This document shows positions 12,501 through 25,100 of a stretch of 64,000 nucleotides of DNA, piece after piece. The notes beneath the pieces were generated by a model, which was given only the letters and a program-made list of their open reading frames with translations, was not told where the DNA came from and made no database searches. The stretch covers positions 1,860,001-1,924,000 of the forward strand of contig NW_027480464.1 of assembly GCF_051401765.1 (NCBI RefSeq), written 5' to 3'. Source of the DNA: Calliopsis andreniformis. Taxonomy: Eukaryota > Arthropoda > Insecta > Hymenoptera > Andrenidae. The stretch's first letter is position 1, and the number at the start of each line of letters is the position of its first letter. Position numbers and translations under genes: made by a program.

Positions 12501-14920
12501 CTTCAGACCTCAGACCTGAACAATCAGGTGTCAGTCCTCAATCCTCAATAGGATATCATCAATTCACAGTTTTCAATACTCAATACTCAATCTGCAATCT
12601 TCAAATTTCTATCCATAAACATCAATTCTCTTCACTCAACCATCAACACACAGTCCCCAATCCTCAATCTTCAATCATCAATCCTCAATCCTCAATTCTC
12701 AATCCTCAATCGTCAATCCCCAATCCTCAATCTTCAATCCTCAATCCTCGATCCTCAATCCTCAATCCTCAATCTTCAGTCCACAATAATCAATCTTCAA
12801 TCCTCAATCCTCAATCCTCAATCCTGAATCCTCAATCCTCAATCCCCAATCTTCAATCCACAATACTCAGTCTTCAATCCCCAATCCTCAATACTCAATC
12901 CTCAATCCTGATTCTTCAACCCTCAATACCCAATCCTCAATCATAAATCCTCAATCCTCAATCCTCAATTCTCAATACTCATTCTTCAATCCTCAATACC
13001 CAATCCTCAATCTTCAATCCTCAATCCTCAATCCTCAATCCTCAATCCTCAATCCTCAATCTTCAGTACTCAAACCTCACTTCTGAATCCTCAATCCTGA
13101 ATCCTCAATCTTCAGACCTCAGACCTGAACAATCAGGTGTCAATCCTCAATCCTCAATAGAATATCATCAATTCACAGTTTTCAATACTCAATACTCAAT
13201 CTGCAATCTTCAAATTTCTATCCACAAACATCAATTCTCTTCACTCAACCCTCAACACACAGTCCCCAATCCTCAATCTTCAATCATCAATCTTCAATCC
13301 TCAATTCTCAATCCTCAATCGTCAATCCCCAATCCTCAATCTTCAATCCTCAATCCTCGATCCTCAATCCTCAATCCTCAATCTTCAGTCCACAATAATC
13401 AATCTTCAATCCTCAATCCTCAATCCTCAATCCTGAATCCTCAATCCTCAATCCCCAATCTTCAATCCTCAATACTCAGTCTTCAATCCCCAATCCTCAA
13501 TACTCAGTCTTCAATCCCCAATCCTCAATACTCAATCCTCAATTCTGATTCTTCAACCCTCAATAACCAATCCTCAATCATAAATCCTCAATCCTCAATC
13601 CTCAATTCTCAATCATCAATCCTCAATCCTCAGACCTCAAACATCAATACTCAACTCTCAGTCCTCGTCCTCAATCCACAACCATCAATCCTCAATCCTC
13701 AATCTTCAATCATCAATATTCAATCTTCTGTCCTCAATCCTCAATCCTGAATCCTCAATCCTCAGTCATCAATGTTCAATCCGCAATACCCAAATCTCAA
13801 TCTTCAATCCTCAATCCTCAATCCTCAATCCTCAATCCTCGATCCTCAATCCTCAATCCTCAGTCCTCAAAGCTCAAACCTGAATCCTGAATCCTGAATC
13901 CTCAACTTTCAGAACTGAGTCCTCAACAATCAGTTGTCAATTCTCAATTATCAATAGAACATAGTCAATTCACAGTTTTCAATACTCAATACTCAATCTG
14001 CAATCTTCAAATCTCTATCCACAAACGTCAATTCTCATCATTCAACCCGCAACACTCAGTCCCCAATCCTCAATCTTCAACACTCCATCCTCAATCCTCA
14101 ATCCTCAATTCTCAATCCTCAATCGTCAGGCTTCAATACTCAATACCCAATCCTCAGTCTTCAATTTTCAATCCTCAATCCTCAATTCTCAATCCTCAAT
14201 CCTCAATCCTCAACCCTCAATCCTCAATCCTCAATCCTCAATCCTCAATCCTCATGCCTCAGTCCTCAATCCTCAATCCTCAGTCATCAAACCTCAATCC
14301 TGAATCCTCAATCCTGAATCCTCAATTTTCAGACCTCAGACCTGAACAATCAGACGTCAATCCTCAATGCTCAATAGAATATTATCAATTCACAACTTTC
14401 AATACTCAATACTCAATCTGCAATCTTCAAATTTCTTTCCACAAACATGAATTCTCATCACTCAACCCTCAACACTCAGTCCCCAATCCTCAATTTTCAA
14501 TCCTCAATCCTCAATCCTCAATCCTCAATCCTCAAACGTCAATCCTCTATACTCAATCCTCAATCCTCAATCCTCAACCCTCAACACTCAATCCTCAATT
14601 TTCAATCCTCAATACTCAATCTTCAATCCTCAATCCTCAATTCTCAGTCCTCAATCCTCAATCCTCATTCTACAATCCTCAATACCCAATCCTCAATCTT
14701 CAATCCTCAATCCTCAATCCTCAATCCTCAATTCTCAATCCTCAATCCTCAGTCCTCAGTCCTCAAAACTCAATCCTCAACCCTGAGCCCTCATTCTCAA
14801 TCCTCAATCCTCAATTCTCAGTCCTCAGCCCTCAAACCTCAATCCTCAACCGTCAGACCTCACCCTCAAACCTCAATTATCAATCCTAAATCATCAATCT
14901 TCAATCCTCGATACTCAATC
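12500..14920 (+). repeat. Higher-order unit Q2: A cores a-a-c-d
   Basis: Anchors lie at 12,551 (a, mutated to GGATATCATC), 13,160 (a), 13,957 (c) and 14,377 (d). The a-to-c spacing is 797 bp instead of 769 because of a 28-bp tandem duplication at 13,471-13,526. The c core is preceded by a private triple CCTGAATCCTGAATCCTGAA, which also marks the copy at 19.0 kb. Confidence 0.84.
13471..13526 (+). repeat. 28-bp (four-heptad) tandem duplication
   Basis: Four heptads reading AATACTCAGTCTTC then AATCCCCAATCCTC occur twice in direct succession (13,471-13,498 and 13,499-13,526). They occur once at the matching place in the other a-to-c intervals (for example near 7,120 and 17,300). This accounts for the 28-bp longer spacing in unit Q2 and shows local expansion in whole heptads. 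Confidence 0.85.
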
Positions 14921-14927
14921 TTCAATC
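13850..14927 (+). repeat. About 1.08-kb c-d block duplicated at 18,993-20,070 (offset 5,144)
   Basis: The c core (13,957/19,101), d core (14,377/19,521), triple CCTGAATCC variant and the private CTCAAACGTCAATCC heptads (14,532/19,676) all keep an offset of 5,144 bp. Identity stops at about 14,927, where this copy switches to CCACAATCCTCATCC and the other continues with CCTCAATCCTCAGTCC. Confidence 0.8.
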
Positions 14928-16330
14928 CACAATCCTCATCCCTCAATCCTCATTCTTCAATCCTCAACACCCAATCCTCAATCTTCAATCCTCAATCCTC
15001 AATCCTCAGACCTCAATCCTCAATCTTCAAGCCTCAATACTCAATCTGCAATCCTCAACCCTCAATCCTCAATCCTCAATCCTCATTATTCAATCCTCAA
15101 TACCCAATCCTCAATACCCAATCCTCAAACTTCAATCCTCAATCCTCAATCCTCAATTCTCATTCCTCAATCCTCAATCCACAGACCTCAATCCTCAACC
15201 TTCAATCCTCAATACTCAATCTTCAATCCTCAATCCTCAATCCTCAATCCTCAATACTCATTCTTCAATCCTCAACACCCAATTCTCAATCTTCAATCCT
15301 CAATACTCAATCTGCAATCCTCAATCCTCAATATACAGACCCCAAACATCAACACTCAACCCTCAGTCTTCGTCCACAATCCACAACCCTCAATCCTCGA
15401 TCCTCAATCTACAAGCATCAATATTCAGTCTTCAATACTCAATCCTCAATCCTCAATACTCAAACCTCAATCCTCAATACTCAACTATCAATTCTGAATT
15501 CTCAATACTCAATAGAATATCCTGAATTCTCAGGATTCAATACTCAAACCTTAACCCTCAACCATCAGCCCTCATCCTCAATCCTCAATCCTCAATCCTC
15601 AATCCTCAATATTCAATCCACAATACACAATCTTCAATCCTCAATCCTCAATCCTCAATCCTCAACCCTCAGTCCTCATACTCAATTCTCAATCCTCAAT
15701 ACTCAATCCTCAATACTCAATCTTCAATCATCAATAATCAATCTCCAATCCTAGATCCTCAATCCCCAATCCTCAATCCTTAATCCTCATTCTTCAATCC
15801 TCAATCCTCAATCTTCAACACTCGATCCTCAATCCTCAATCCTCAATCCTCAATCTTCAATCCTCAATACTCAATCTTCAATACCCAATCCTCAATCTTC
15901 AGTCCTCAATCCTCAATCCTCATTCTTCAATCCTCAATACCCGATCGTCAATCTTCAATCCGCAATCCACAATCCTCATCCCTCAATCCTCATTCTTCAA
16001 TCCTCAACACCCAATCCTTAATCTTCAATCCTCAATCCTCAATCCTCAGACCTCAATCCTCAATCTTTAATCCTCAATACTCAATCTTCAATCCCCAATC
16101 CTCAATCCTCAATCCTCAGACCTCAATCCTCAATCTTCAATCCTCAATACTCAATCTTCAATCCTCAATCCTCAATCCTCAATCCTCAATCCTCAATACT
16201 CATTCTTCAATCCTCAATACCCAATCCTCAATCTTCAATCCTCAATCCTCAATCCTCAATCCTCAATCTTCAATCCTCAATCTTCAGTCCTCAAACCTCA
16301 ATTCTGAATCCTCAATCCTGAATCCTCAAT
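14921..16330 (+). repeat. Linker with B core at 15,515
   Basis: Offset-10,179 copy of 4.74-6.15 kb. The d tail ends abruptly at about 14,921 and joins the middle of the linker at its CCACAATCCTCATCC heptads. The first part of the usual linker (ACACAATCTGC stretch and CATTGTACAATCC marker) is therefore absent, and the d-to-B spacing is 1,138 bp against 1,565 bp in the 3.8-5.3 kb copy. Confidence 0.82.
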
Positions 16331-18992
16331 CTTCAGACCTCAGACCTGAACAATCAGGTGTCAGTCCTCAATCCTCAATAGAATATCATCAATTCACAGT
16401 TTTCAATACTCAATACTCAATCTGCAATCTTCAAATTTCTATCCATAAACATCAATTCTCTTCACTCAACCATCAACACACAGTCCCCAATCCTCAATCT
16501 TCAATCATCAATCCTCAATCCTCAATTCTCAATCCTCAATCGTCAATCCCCAATCCTCAATCTTCAATCCTCAATCCTCGATCCTCAATCCTCAATCCTC
16601 AATCTTCAGTCCACAATAATCAATCTTCAATCCTCAATCCTCAATCCTCAATCCTGAATCCTCAATCCTCAATCCCCAATCTTCAATCCTCAATACTCAG
16701 TCTTCAATCCCCAATCCTCAATACTCAATCCTCAATCCTGATTCTTCAACCCTCAATACCCAATCCTCAATCAAAGATCCTCAATCCTCAATCCTCAATA
16801 CTCAATACTCATTCTTCAATCCTCAATACCCAATCCTCAATCTTCAATCCTCAATCCTCAATCCTCAATCCTCAATCTTCAATCCTCAATCTTCAGTCCT
16901 CAAACCTCAATTCTGAATCCTCAATCCTGAATCCTCAATCTTCAGACCTCAGACCTGAACAATCAGGTGTCAATCCTCAATCCTCAATAGAATATCATCA
17001 ATTCACAGTTTTCAATACTCAATACTCAATCTGCAATCTTCAAATTTCTATCCACAAACATCAATTCTCTTCACTCAACCCTCAACACACAGTCCCCAAT
17101 CCTCAATCTTCAATCATCAATCTTCAATCCTCAATTCTCAATCCTCAATCGTCAATCCCCAATCCTCAATCTTCAATCCTCAATCGTCGATCCTCAATCC
17201 TCAATCCTCAATCTTCAGTCCACAATAATCAATCTTCAATCCTCAATCCTCAATCCTCAATCCTGAATCCTCAATCCTCAATCCCCAATCTTCAATCCTC
17301 AATACTCAGTCTTCAATCCCCAATCCTCAATACTCAATCCTCAATTCTGATTCTTCAACCCTCAATAACCAATCCTCAATCATAAATCCTCAATCCTCAA
17401 TCCTCAATTCTCAATCATCAATCCTCAATCCTCAGACCTCAAACATCAATACTCAACTCTCAGTCCTCGTCCTCAATCCACAACCATCAATCCTCAATCC
17501 TCAATCTTCAATCATCAATATTCAATCTTCTGTCCTCAATCCTCAATCCTGAATCCTCAATCCTCAGTCATCAATGTTCAATCCGCAATACCCAAATCTC
17601 AATCTTCAATCCTCAATCCTCAATCCTCAATCCTCAATCCTCGATCCTCAATCCTCAATCCTCAGTCCTCAAAGCTCAAACCTGAATCCTCAATCCTGAA
17701 TCCTCAACTTTCAGAACTGAGTCCTAAACAATCAGTTGTCAATTCTCAATTATCAATAGAACATAGTCAATTCACAGTTTTCAATACTCAATACTCAATC
17801 TGCAATCTTCAAATCTCTATCCACAAACGTCAATTCTCATCATTCAACCCTCAACACTCAGTCCCCAATCCTCAATCTTCAACACTCCATCCTCAATCCT
17901 CAATCCTCAATTCTCAATCCTCAATCGTCAGGCTTCAATACTCAATACCCAATCCTCAGTCTTCAATTTTCAATCCTCAATCCTCAATTCTCAATCCTCA
18001 ATCCTCAATCCTCAACCCTCAATCCTCAATCCTCAATCCTCAATCCTCAATCCTCATGCCTCAGTCCTCAATCCTCAATCCTCAGTCATCAAACCTCAAT
18101 CCTGAATCCTCAATCCTGAATCCTCAATTTTCAGACCTCAGACCTGAACAATCAGACGTCAATCCTCAATGCTCAATAGAATATTATCAATTCACAACTT
18201 TCAATACTCAATACTCAATCTGCAATCTTCAAATTTCTTTCCACAAACATGAATTCTCATCACTCAACCCTCAACACTCAGTCCCCAATCCTCAATTTTC
18301 AATCCTCAATCCTCAATCCTCAATCCTCAATCCTCAAACTTCAATCCTCTATACTCAATCCTCAATCCTCAATCCTCAACCCTCAACACTCAATCCTCAA
18401 TTTTCAATCCTCAATACTCAATCTTCAATCCTCAATCCTCAATTCTCAGTCCTCAATCCTCAATCCTCATTCTACAATCCTCAATACCCAATCCTCAATC
18501 TTCAATCCTCAATCCTCAATCCTCAATCCTCAATTCTCGATCCTCAATCCTCAGTCCTCAGTCCTCAAAACTCAATCCTCAACCCTGAGCCCTCATTCTC
18601 AATTCTCAATCCTCAATTGTCAGTCCTCAGCCCTCAAACCTCAATCCTCAACCGTCAGACCTCACCCTCAAACCTCAATTATCAATCCTAAATCATCAAT
18701 CTTCAATCCTCGATACTCAATCTTCAATCCTCAATACTCAATCTTCAATCCTCAATCCTCAATCCTCAATCCTCAATCCTCAATACTCATTCTTCAATCC
18801 TCAATACCCTATCCTCAATCTTCAATCCTCAATCCTCAATCCTCAATCCTCAATCTTCAACCCTCAATCTTCAATCCTCAATCCTCAATCGTCAGTCTTC
18901 AATCCTCAATACTCAATCTTCAATCCTCAGTCCTCACTCCTCAATCTTCAATCCTCAATCCTCAATCCTCAATCCTCAATCCTCGATCCTCA
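16330..18992 (+). repeat. Higher-order unit Q3: A cores a-a-c-d
   Basis: Anchors lie at 16,381 (a), 16,990 (a), 17,759 (c) and 18,179 (d), with spacings of 609, 769 and 420 bp. It shares the private GAGTCCTAAACAATC variant with unit Q1. After the d tail it continues with CCCTATCCTCAATC and CCTCACTCCTCAATC heptads, as at 8.6-8.8 kb, until the switch at about 18,993. Confidence 0.84.
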
Positions 18993-20064
18993 ATCCTCAA
19001 TCCTCAGTCCTCAAAGCTCAAACCTGAATCCTGAATCCTGAATCCTCAACTTTCAGAACTGAGTCCTCAACAATCAGTTGTCAATTCTCAATTATCAATA
19101 GAACATAGTCAATTCACAGTTTTCAATACTCAATACTCAATCTGCAATCTTCAAATCTCTATCCACAAACGTCAATTCTCATCATTCAACCCGCAACACT
19201 CAGTCCCCAATCCTCAATCTTCAACACTCCATCCTCAATCCTCAATCCTCAATTCTCAATCCTCAATCGTCAGGCTTCAATACTCAATACCCAATCCTCA
19301 GTCTTCAATTTTCAATCCTCAATCCTCAATTCTCAATCCTCAATCCTCAATCCTCAACCCTCAATCCTCAATCCTCAATCCTCAATCCTCAATCCTCATG
19401 CCTCAGTCCTCAATCCTCAATCCTCAGTCATCAAACCTCAATCCTGAATCCTCAATCCTGAATCCTCAATTTTCAGACCTCAGACCTGAACAATCAGACG
19501 TCAATCCTCAATGCTCAATAGAATATTATCAATTCACAACTTTCAATACTCAATACTCAATCTGCAATCTTCAAATTTCTTTCCACAAACATGAATTCTC
19601 ATCACTCAACCCTCAACACTCAGTCCCCAATCCTCAATTTTCAATCCTCAATCCTCAATCCTCAATCCTCAATCCTCAAACGTCAATCCTCTATACTCAA
19701 TCCTCAATCCTCAATCCTCAACCCTCAACACTCAATCCTCAATTTTCAATCCTCAATACTCAATCTTCAATCCTCAATCCTCAATTCTCAGTCCTCAATC
19801 CTCAATCCTCATTCTACAATCCTCAATACCCAATCCTCAATCTTCAATCCTCAATCCTCAATCCTCAATCCTCAATTCTCAATCCTCAATCCTCAGTCCT
19901 CAGTCCTCAAAACTCAATCCTCAACCCTGAGCCCTCATTCTCAATCCTCAATCCTCAATTCTCAGTCCTCAGCCCTCAAACCTCAATCCTCAACCGTCAG
20001 ACCTCACCCTCAAACCTCAATTATCAATCCTAAATCATCAATCTTCAATCCTCGATACTCAATC
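18993..20064 (+). repeat. Extra c-d pair copied from unit Q2
   Basis: A cores c (19,101) and d (19,521) lie only 1,342 bp after the c-d pair of Q3 and lack the two preceding a cores. The left junction at about 18,993 sits in a TCGATCC-TCAATCC-TCAGTCC stretch. Such a stretch stands before both b and c cores and would be a natural place for unequal exchange. Confidence 0.8.
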
Positions 20065-20650
20065 TTCAATCCTCAATCCTCAGTCCTCAAACCTCAATCC
20101 ACAACCCTCAATCTTCAACCCTCAATACACAATCTGCAATCCTCAATACCCAATCCTCAATCTTCAATGCTCAATCCACAATCCTCAGCCCTCAATCATC
20201 ATTCTTCAATACTCAACACCCAATCCTTAATCTTCAATCCTCAATACTCAATTTTCAATCCCCAATCCTCAATCCTCAACCCTCAATCCTCAATTTTCAA
20301 TCCTCAATACTCAATCTTCAATCCTCAATCCTCAATCCTCAGTCCTTAATCCTCAATCCTCATTGTACAATCCTCAATACCCAATCCTCAATCTTCAATC
20401 CTCAATCCTCAATCCTCAATTCTCAATCCTCAGTCCTCAATCCTCAATCCTCATTCTTCAATCCTCAATACCCAATCGTCAATCTTCATTCCGCAATCCA
20501 CAATCCTCATCCCTCAATCCTCATTCTTCAATCCTCAACACCCAATCCTCAATCTTCAATCCTCAATCCTCAATCCTCAGACCTCAATCCTCAATCCTCG
20601 ATCCTCAATCCTCAGACCTCAATCCTCAATCTTCATTCCTCAATACTCAA
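20064..20650 (+). repeat. Short linker without B core
   Basis: Begins like the 4.3 kb linker (ACACAATCTGC, CATTGTACAATCC near 20,361, CATTCCGCAATCC near 20,488). It leaves it near 20,595 with TCGATCCTCAATCCTCAGAC and passes into the CCCTATCCTCAATC region. The B core and its leader are missing. Confidence 0.78.
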
Positions 20651-22230
20651 CCTTCAATCCTCAATCCTCAATCCTCAATCCTCAATCCTCAATACTCATT
20701 CTTCAATCCTCAATACCCTATCCTCAATCTTCAATCCTCAATCCTCAATCCTCAATCCTCAATCTTCAACCCTCAATCTTCAATCCTCAATCCTCAATCG
20801 TCAGTCTTCAATCCTCAATACTCAATCTTCAATCCTCAGTCCTCACTCCTCAAACTTCAATCCTCAATCCTCAATCCTCAATCCTCAATCCTCGATCCTC
20901 AATCATCAATCCTCAGGCCTCAAAACTCAAACCTGAGTCCTCAATCCTGAATCCTCAACCTTCAGAACTCTGTCCTCAACAATCAGTTGTCAATTCTCAA
21001 TTATCAATAGAATATAATCAATTCACAGTTTTCAATACTCAATACTCAATCTGCAATCTTCAAGTATCTATCCACAAACATCAATTCTCATCATTCAACC
21101 CTCAACACTCAGTCCCCAATCCTCAATCTTCAACACACAATCCTCAATCCTCAATTCTCAATCCTCAATCTTCAATCCTCAATACTCTATTTTCAATCCT
21201 CAATCTTCAATCCTCAATCCTCAATCCTCAATCCTCAATCCTCGATCCTCAATCCTCAATCCTCAGTCCTCAAAACTCAAACCTGAATCCTCAATCCTGA
21301 ATCCTCAACCTTCAGAACTCAGTCCTCAACAATCAGTTGTCAATTCTCAATTATCAATAGAATATAATCAATTCACAGTTTTCAATACTCAATACTCAAT
21401 TTGCAATCTTCATGTCTCTATCCACAAACATCAATTCTCATCATTCAACCCTCAACACTCAGTCCCCAATCCTCAATCTTCAACACTCGATCCTCAATCC
21501 TCAATCCTCAATCCTCAATCTTCAATCCTCAATACTCAATCTTCAATACCCAATCCTCAATCTTCAGTCCTCAATCCTCAATCCTCAATTCTCAATCCTC
21601 AATCCTCAATCCTCAATCCTCATTCTTCAATCCTCAATACCCAATCGTCAATCTTCAATCCGCAATCCACAATCCTCATCCCTCAATCCTCATTCTTCAA
21701 TCCTCAACACCCAATCCTCAATCTTCAATCCTCAATCCTCAATCCTCAGACCTCAATCCTCAATCTTCAATCCTCAATACTCAATCTTCAATCCTCAATC
21801 CTCAATCCTCAATCCTCAATCCTCAGACCTCAATCCTCAATCTTCAATCCTCAATACTCAATCTTCAAACCTCAATCCTCAATACTCAATCCTCAATCCT
21901 CAGTCCTCAAAGCTCAAACCTGAATCCTCAATCCTGAATCCTCAACTTTCAGAACTGAGTCCTCAACAATCAGTTGTCAATTCTCAATTATCAATAGAAT
22001 ATAGTCAATTCACAGTTTTCAATACTCAATACTCAATCTGCAATCTTCAAATCTCTATCCACAAACGTCAATTCTCATCATTCAACCCTCAACACTCAGT
22101 CCCCAATCCTCAATCTTCAACACTCCATCCTCAATCCTCAATCCTCAATTCTCAATCCTCAATCGTCAGGCTTCAATACTCAATACCCAATCCTCAGTCT
22201 TCAATCTTCAATCCTCAATCCTCAATTCTC
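20650..22230 (+). repeat. A cores b-b-c block, copy of 8.56-10.14 kb
   Basis: Anchors lie at 21,010 (b), 21,360 (b) and 21,997 (c). The first two keep an offset of 12,088 bp from 8,922 and 9,272. The c core is at offset 12,095, so exactly one heptad was gained between b and c. The d core that follows in the first copy is absent; the sequence changes at about 22,230 to CAGTCCTCAGACCTC. Confidence 0.82.
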
Positions 22231-24600
22231 AATCCTCAATCCTCAGTCCTCAGACCTCAAACCTGAATCCCCAGCCCTCAGCCCTCATCCTCATTCCTCA
22301 ATCCTCAATCGTCAATCCTCAATCCTCAATCCTCAGTCCTCAATCCTCAATGTTCAATGCTCAATACCCGATCCTCAGTCTTCAATCCTCAATCCTCAAT
22401 CCTCAATCTTCAATCCTCAATCCTCAATCCTCAATCTTCGACACTCGATCCTCAATCCTCAATCCTCAATCCTCAATCTTCAATCCTCAATACTCAATCT
22501 TCAATACCCAATCCTCAATCTTCAATCCTCAATCCTCAATCCTCAATTCTCAATCCTCAATCCTCAATCCTCAATCCTCATTCTCCAATCCTCAATACCC
22601 AATCGTCAATCTTCAATCCGCAATCCACAATCCTCATCCCTCAATCCTCATTCTTCAATCCTCAACACCCAATCCTCAATCTTCAATCCTCAATCCTCAA
22701 TCCTCAGAACTCAATCCTCAATCTTCAATCCTCAATACTCAATCTTCAATCCTCAATCCTCAATCCTCAATCCTCAGACCTCAATCCTCAATCTTCAATC
22801 CTCAATACTCAATCTTCTATCCTCAATCCTCAATCCTCAATCCTCAATCCTCAATACTCATTCTTCAATCCTCAATACCCAATCCTCAATCTTCAATCCT
22901 CAATCCTCAATCCTCAATCCTCAATCTTCAATCCTCAATCTTCAGTCCTCAAACCTCAATTCTGAATCCTCAATCCTGAATCCTCAATCTTCAGACCTCA
23001 GACCTGAACAATCAGGTGGCAATCCTCAATCCTCAATAGAATATCATCAATTCACAGTTTTCAATACTCAATCCTCAATCCTCAATCTTCAATCCTCAAT
23101 CCTCAATCCTCAATCTTCAGTCCACAGTAATCAATCTTCAATCCTCAATCCTCAATCCTCAATCCTGAATCCTCAATCCTCAATCCCCAATCTTCAATCC
23201 TCAATACTCAGTCTTCAATCCCCAATCCTCAATACTCAATCCTCAATTCTGATTCTTCAACTTTCAATACCCAATCCTCAATCATAAATCCTCAATCCTC
23301 AATCCTCAATTCTCAATCCTCAATCCTCAATCCTCAGACCTCAAACATCAATACTCAACTCTCAGTCCTCGTCCTCAATCCACAACCACCAATCCTCAAT
23401 CCTCAGTCATCAATGTTCAATCCGCAATACCCAAATCTCAATCTTCAATCCTCAATCCTCAATCCTCAATCCTCAATCCTCGATCCTCAAACCTCAATCC
23501 TCAGTCCTCAAAGCTCAAACCTGAATCCTCAATCCTGAATCCTCAACCTTCAGAACTGAGTCCTCAACAATCAGTTGTCAATTCTCAATTATCAATAGAA
23601 CATAGTCAATTCACAGTTTTCAATACTCAATACTCAATCTGCAATCTTCAAATCTCTATCCACAAACGTCAATTCTCATCATTCAACCCTCAACACTCAG
23701 TCCCCAATCCTCAATCTTCAACACTCCATCCTCAATCCTCAATTCTCAATTCTCAATCCTCAATCGTCAGGCTTCAATACTCAATACCCAATCCTCAGAC
23801 TTCAATTTTCAATCCTCAATCCTCAATTCTCAATCCTCAATCCTCAGTCCTCAGACCTCAAACCTGAATCCCCAACCCTCAGCCCTCATCCTCATTCCTC
23901 AATCCTCAATCGTCAATCCTCAATCCTCAATCCTCAACCCTCAATCCTCAATGTTCAATGCTCAATACCCGATCCTCAGTCTTCAATCCTCAATCCTCAA
24001 TCCTCAATCTTCAATCCTCAATCCTCAATCCTCAAACCTGAATCCTCGATCCTCAATCCTCAATCCTCAGTCCTCAAAACTCAAACCTGAATCCTCAATC
24101 CTGAATCCTCAACCTTCAGAACTCAGTCCTCAACAATCAGTTGTCATTTCTCAATTAGCAATAGAATACAATCAATTCACAGTTTTCAGTCCTCAATCCT
24201 CAATCCGCAGTCCTCATTCTTCAATCCTCAATACCCAATCCTCAATATTCAATCCTCAATCCTCAATCCTCAATTCTCAATCCTCAATCCTCAGTCCTCA
24301 GCCCTCAAACCTCAATCCTCAACTCTCAGCCCTCATTCTCAATCCTCAATCCTCAATTCTCAGTCCTCAGCCCTCAAACCTCAATCCTCAACCCTCAGAC
24401 CTCACCCTCATACCTCAATTATCAATCCTAAATCCTCAATCTTCAATCCTCAATACTCAATCTTGAATCCTCAATCCTCAGACCTCAAACCTCATTCTTC
24501 GATCCTCAACACCCAATGCTCAATCATCAATCCACAATACTCAATTTTCAATCCCCAATCCTCAATCCTCAACCCTCAATCCTCAATCCTCAATCCTCAA
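22230..24600 (+). repeat. Degenerate segment with truncated A cores
   Basis: Contains a truncated a core (23,039, also mutated to CAGGTGGCAATCC), a c core (23,598) and a truncated b core (24,164; GAATACAATC). A stretch with CCTGAATCCCCA, CCTCATTCCTCAATC and AATGTTCAATGC occurs twice, at 22,236 and 23,837 (offset about 1,601). The truncated a core stops after AATACTCAATCC. The truncated b core stops at CAGTTTTCAGTCC. Confidence 0.75.
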
Positions 24601-24660
24601 TCCTCAATCCTCATGCCTCAGTCCTCAATCCTCAATCCTCAGTCATCAAACCGCAATCCT
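24030..24660 (+). repeat. Block duplicated at about 48,950-49,575 (offset 24,916)
   Basis: The truncated b core at 24,164 and the one at 49,080 share the same break (CAGTTTTCAGTCC) and the same TGTCATTTCTC upstream. The following d-tail-like stretch and the heptads CAATCTTGAATCC (24,460/49,376) are also shared. The offset then drops by 77 bp, because 24,650-24,730 holds eleven extra heptads including a second CAGTCATCAAACC. Confidence 0.75.
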
Positions 24661-25100
24661 CAATCCTCAATCCTCAATCCTCAATCCTCATTCTTCAATC
24701 CTCAATCCTCAATCCTCAGTCATCAAACCTCAATCCTGAATCCTCAATCCTGAATCCTCAATCTTCAGACCTCAGACCTGAACAATCTGACGTCAATCCT
24801 CAATGCCCAATAGAATATTATCAATTCACAGCTTTCAATACTCAATACTCAATCTGCAATCTTCAAATTTCTTTCCACAAACATCAATTCTCATCACTCA
24901 ACCCTCAACACTCAGTCCCCAATCCTCAATTTTCAATCCTCAATCCTCAATCCTCAATCCTCAATCCTCAAACTTCAATCCTCAACACTCAATTTTCAAT
25001 CCCCAATCCTCAATCCTCAACCCTCAATCCTCAATTTTCAATCCTCAATACTCAATCTTCAATCCTCAATCCTCAATCCTCAGTCCTTAATCCTCAATCC
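24600..25100 (+). repeat. A core, subtype d (24,813), with short tail
   Basis: The d core has CAATGCCCAATAGAATATT and CAGCTTTC. The marker CTCATGCCTCAGTCC lies at 24,612. The tail is short and joins the CATTGTACAATCC linker after a few hundred bases, omitting the long CCTCACCC-containing d tail. Confidence 0.78.
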
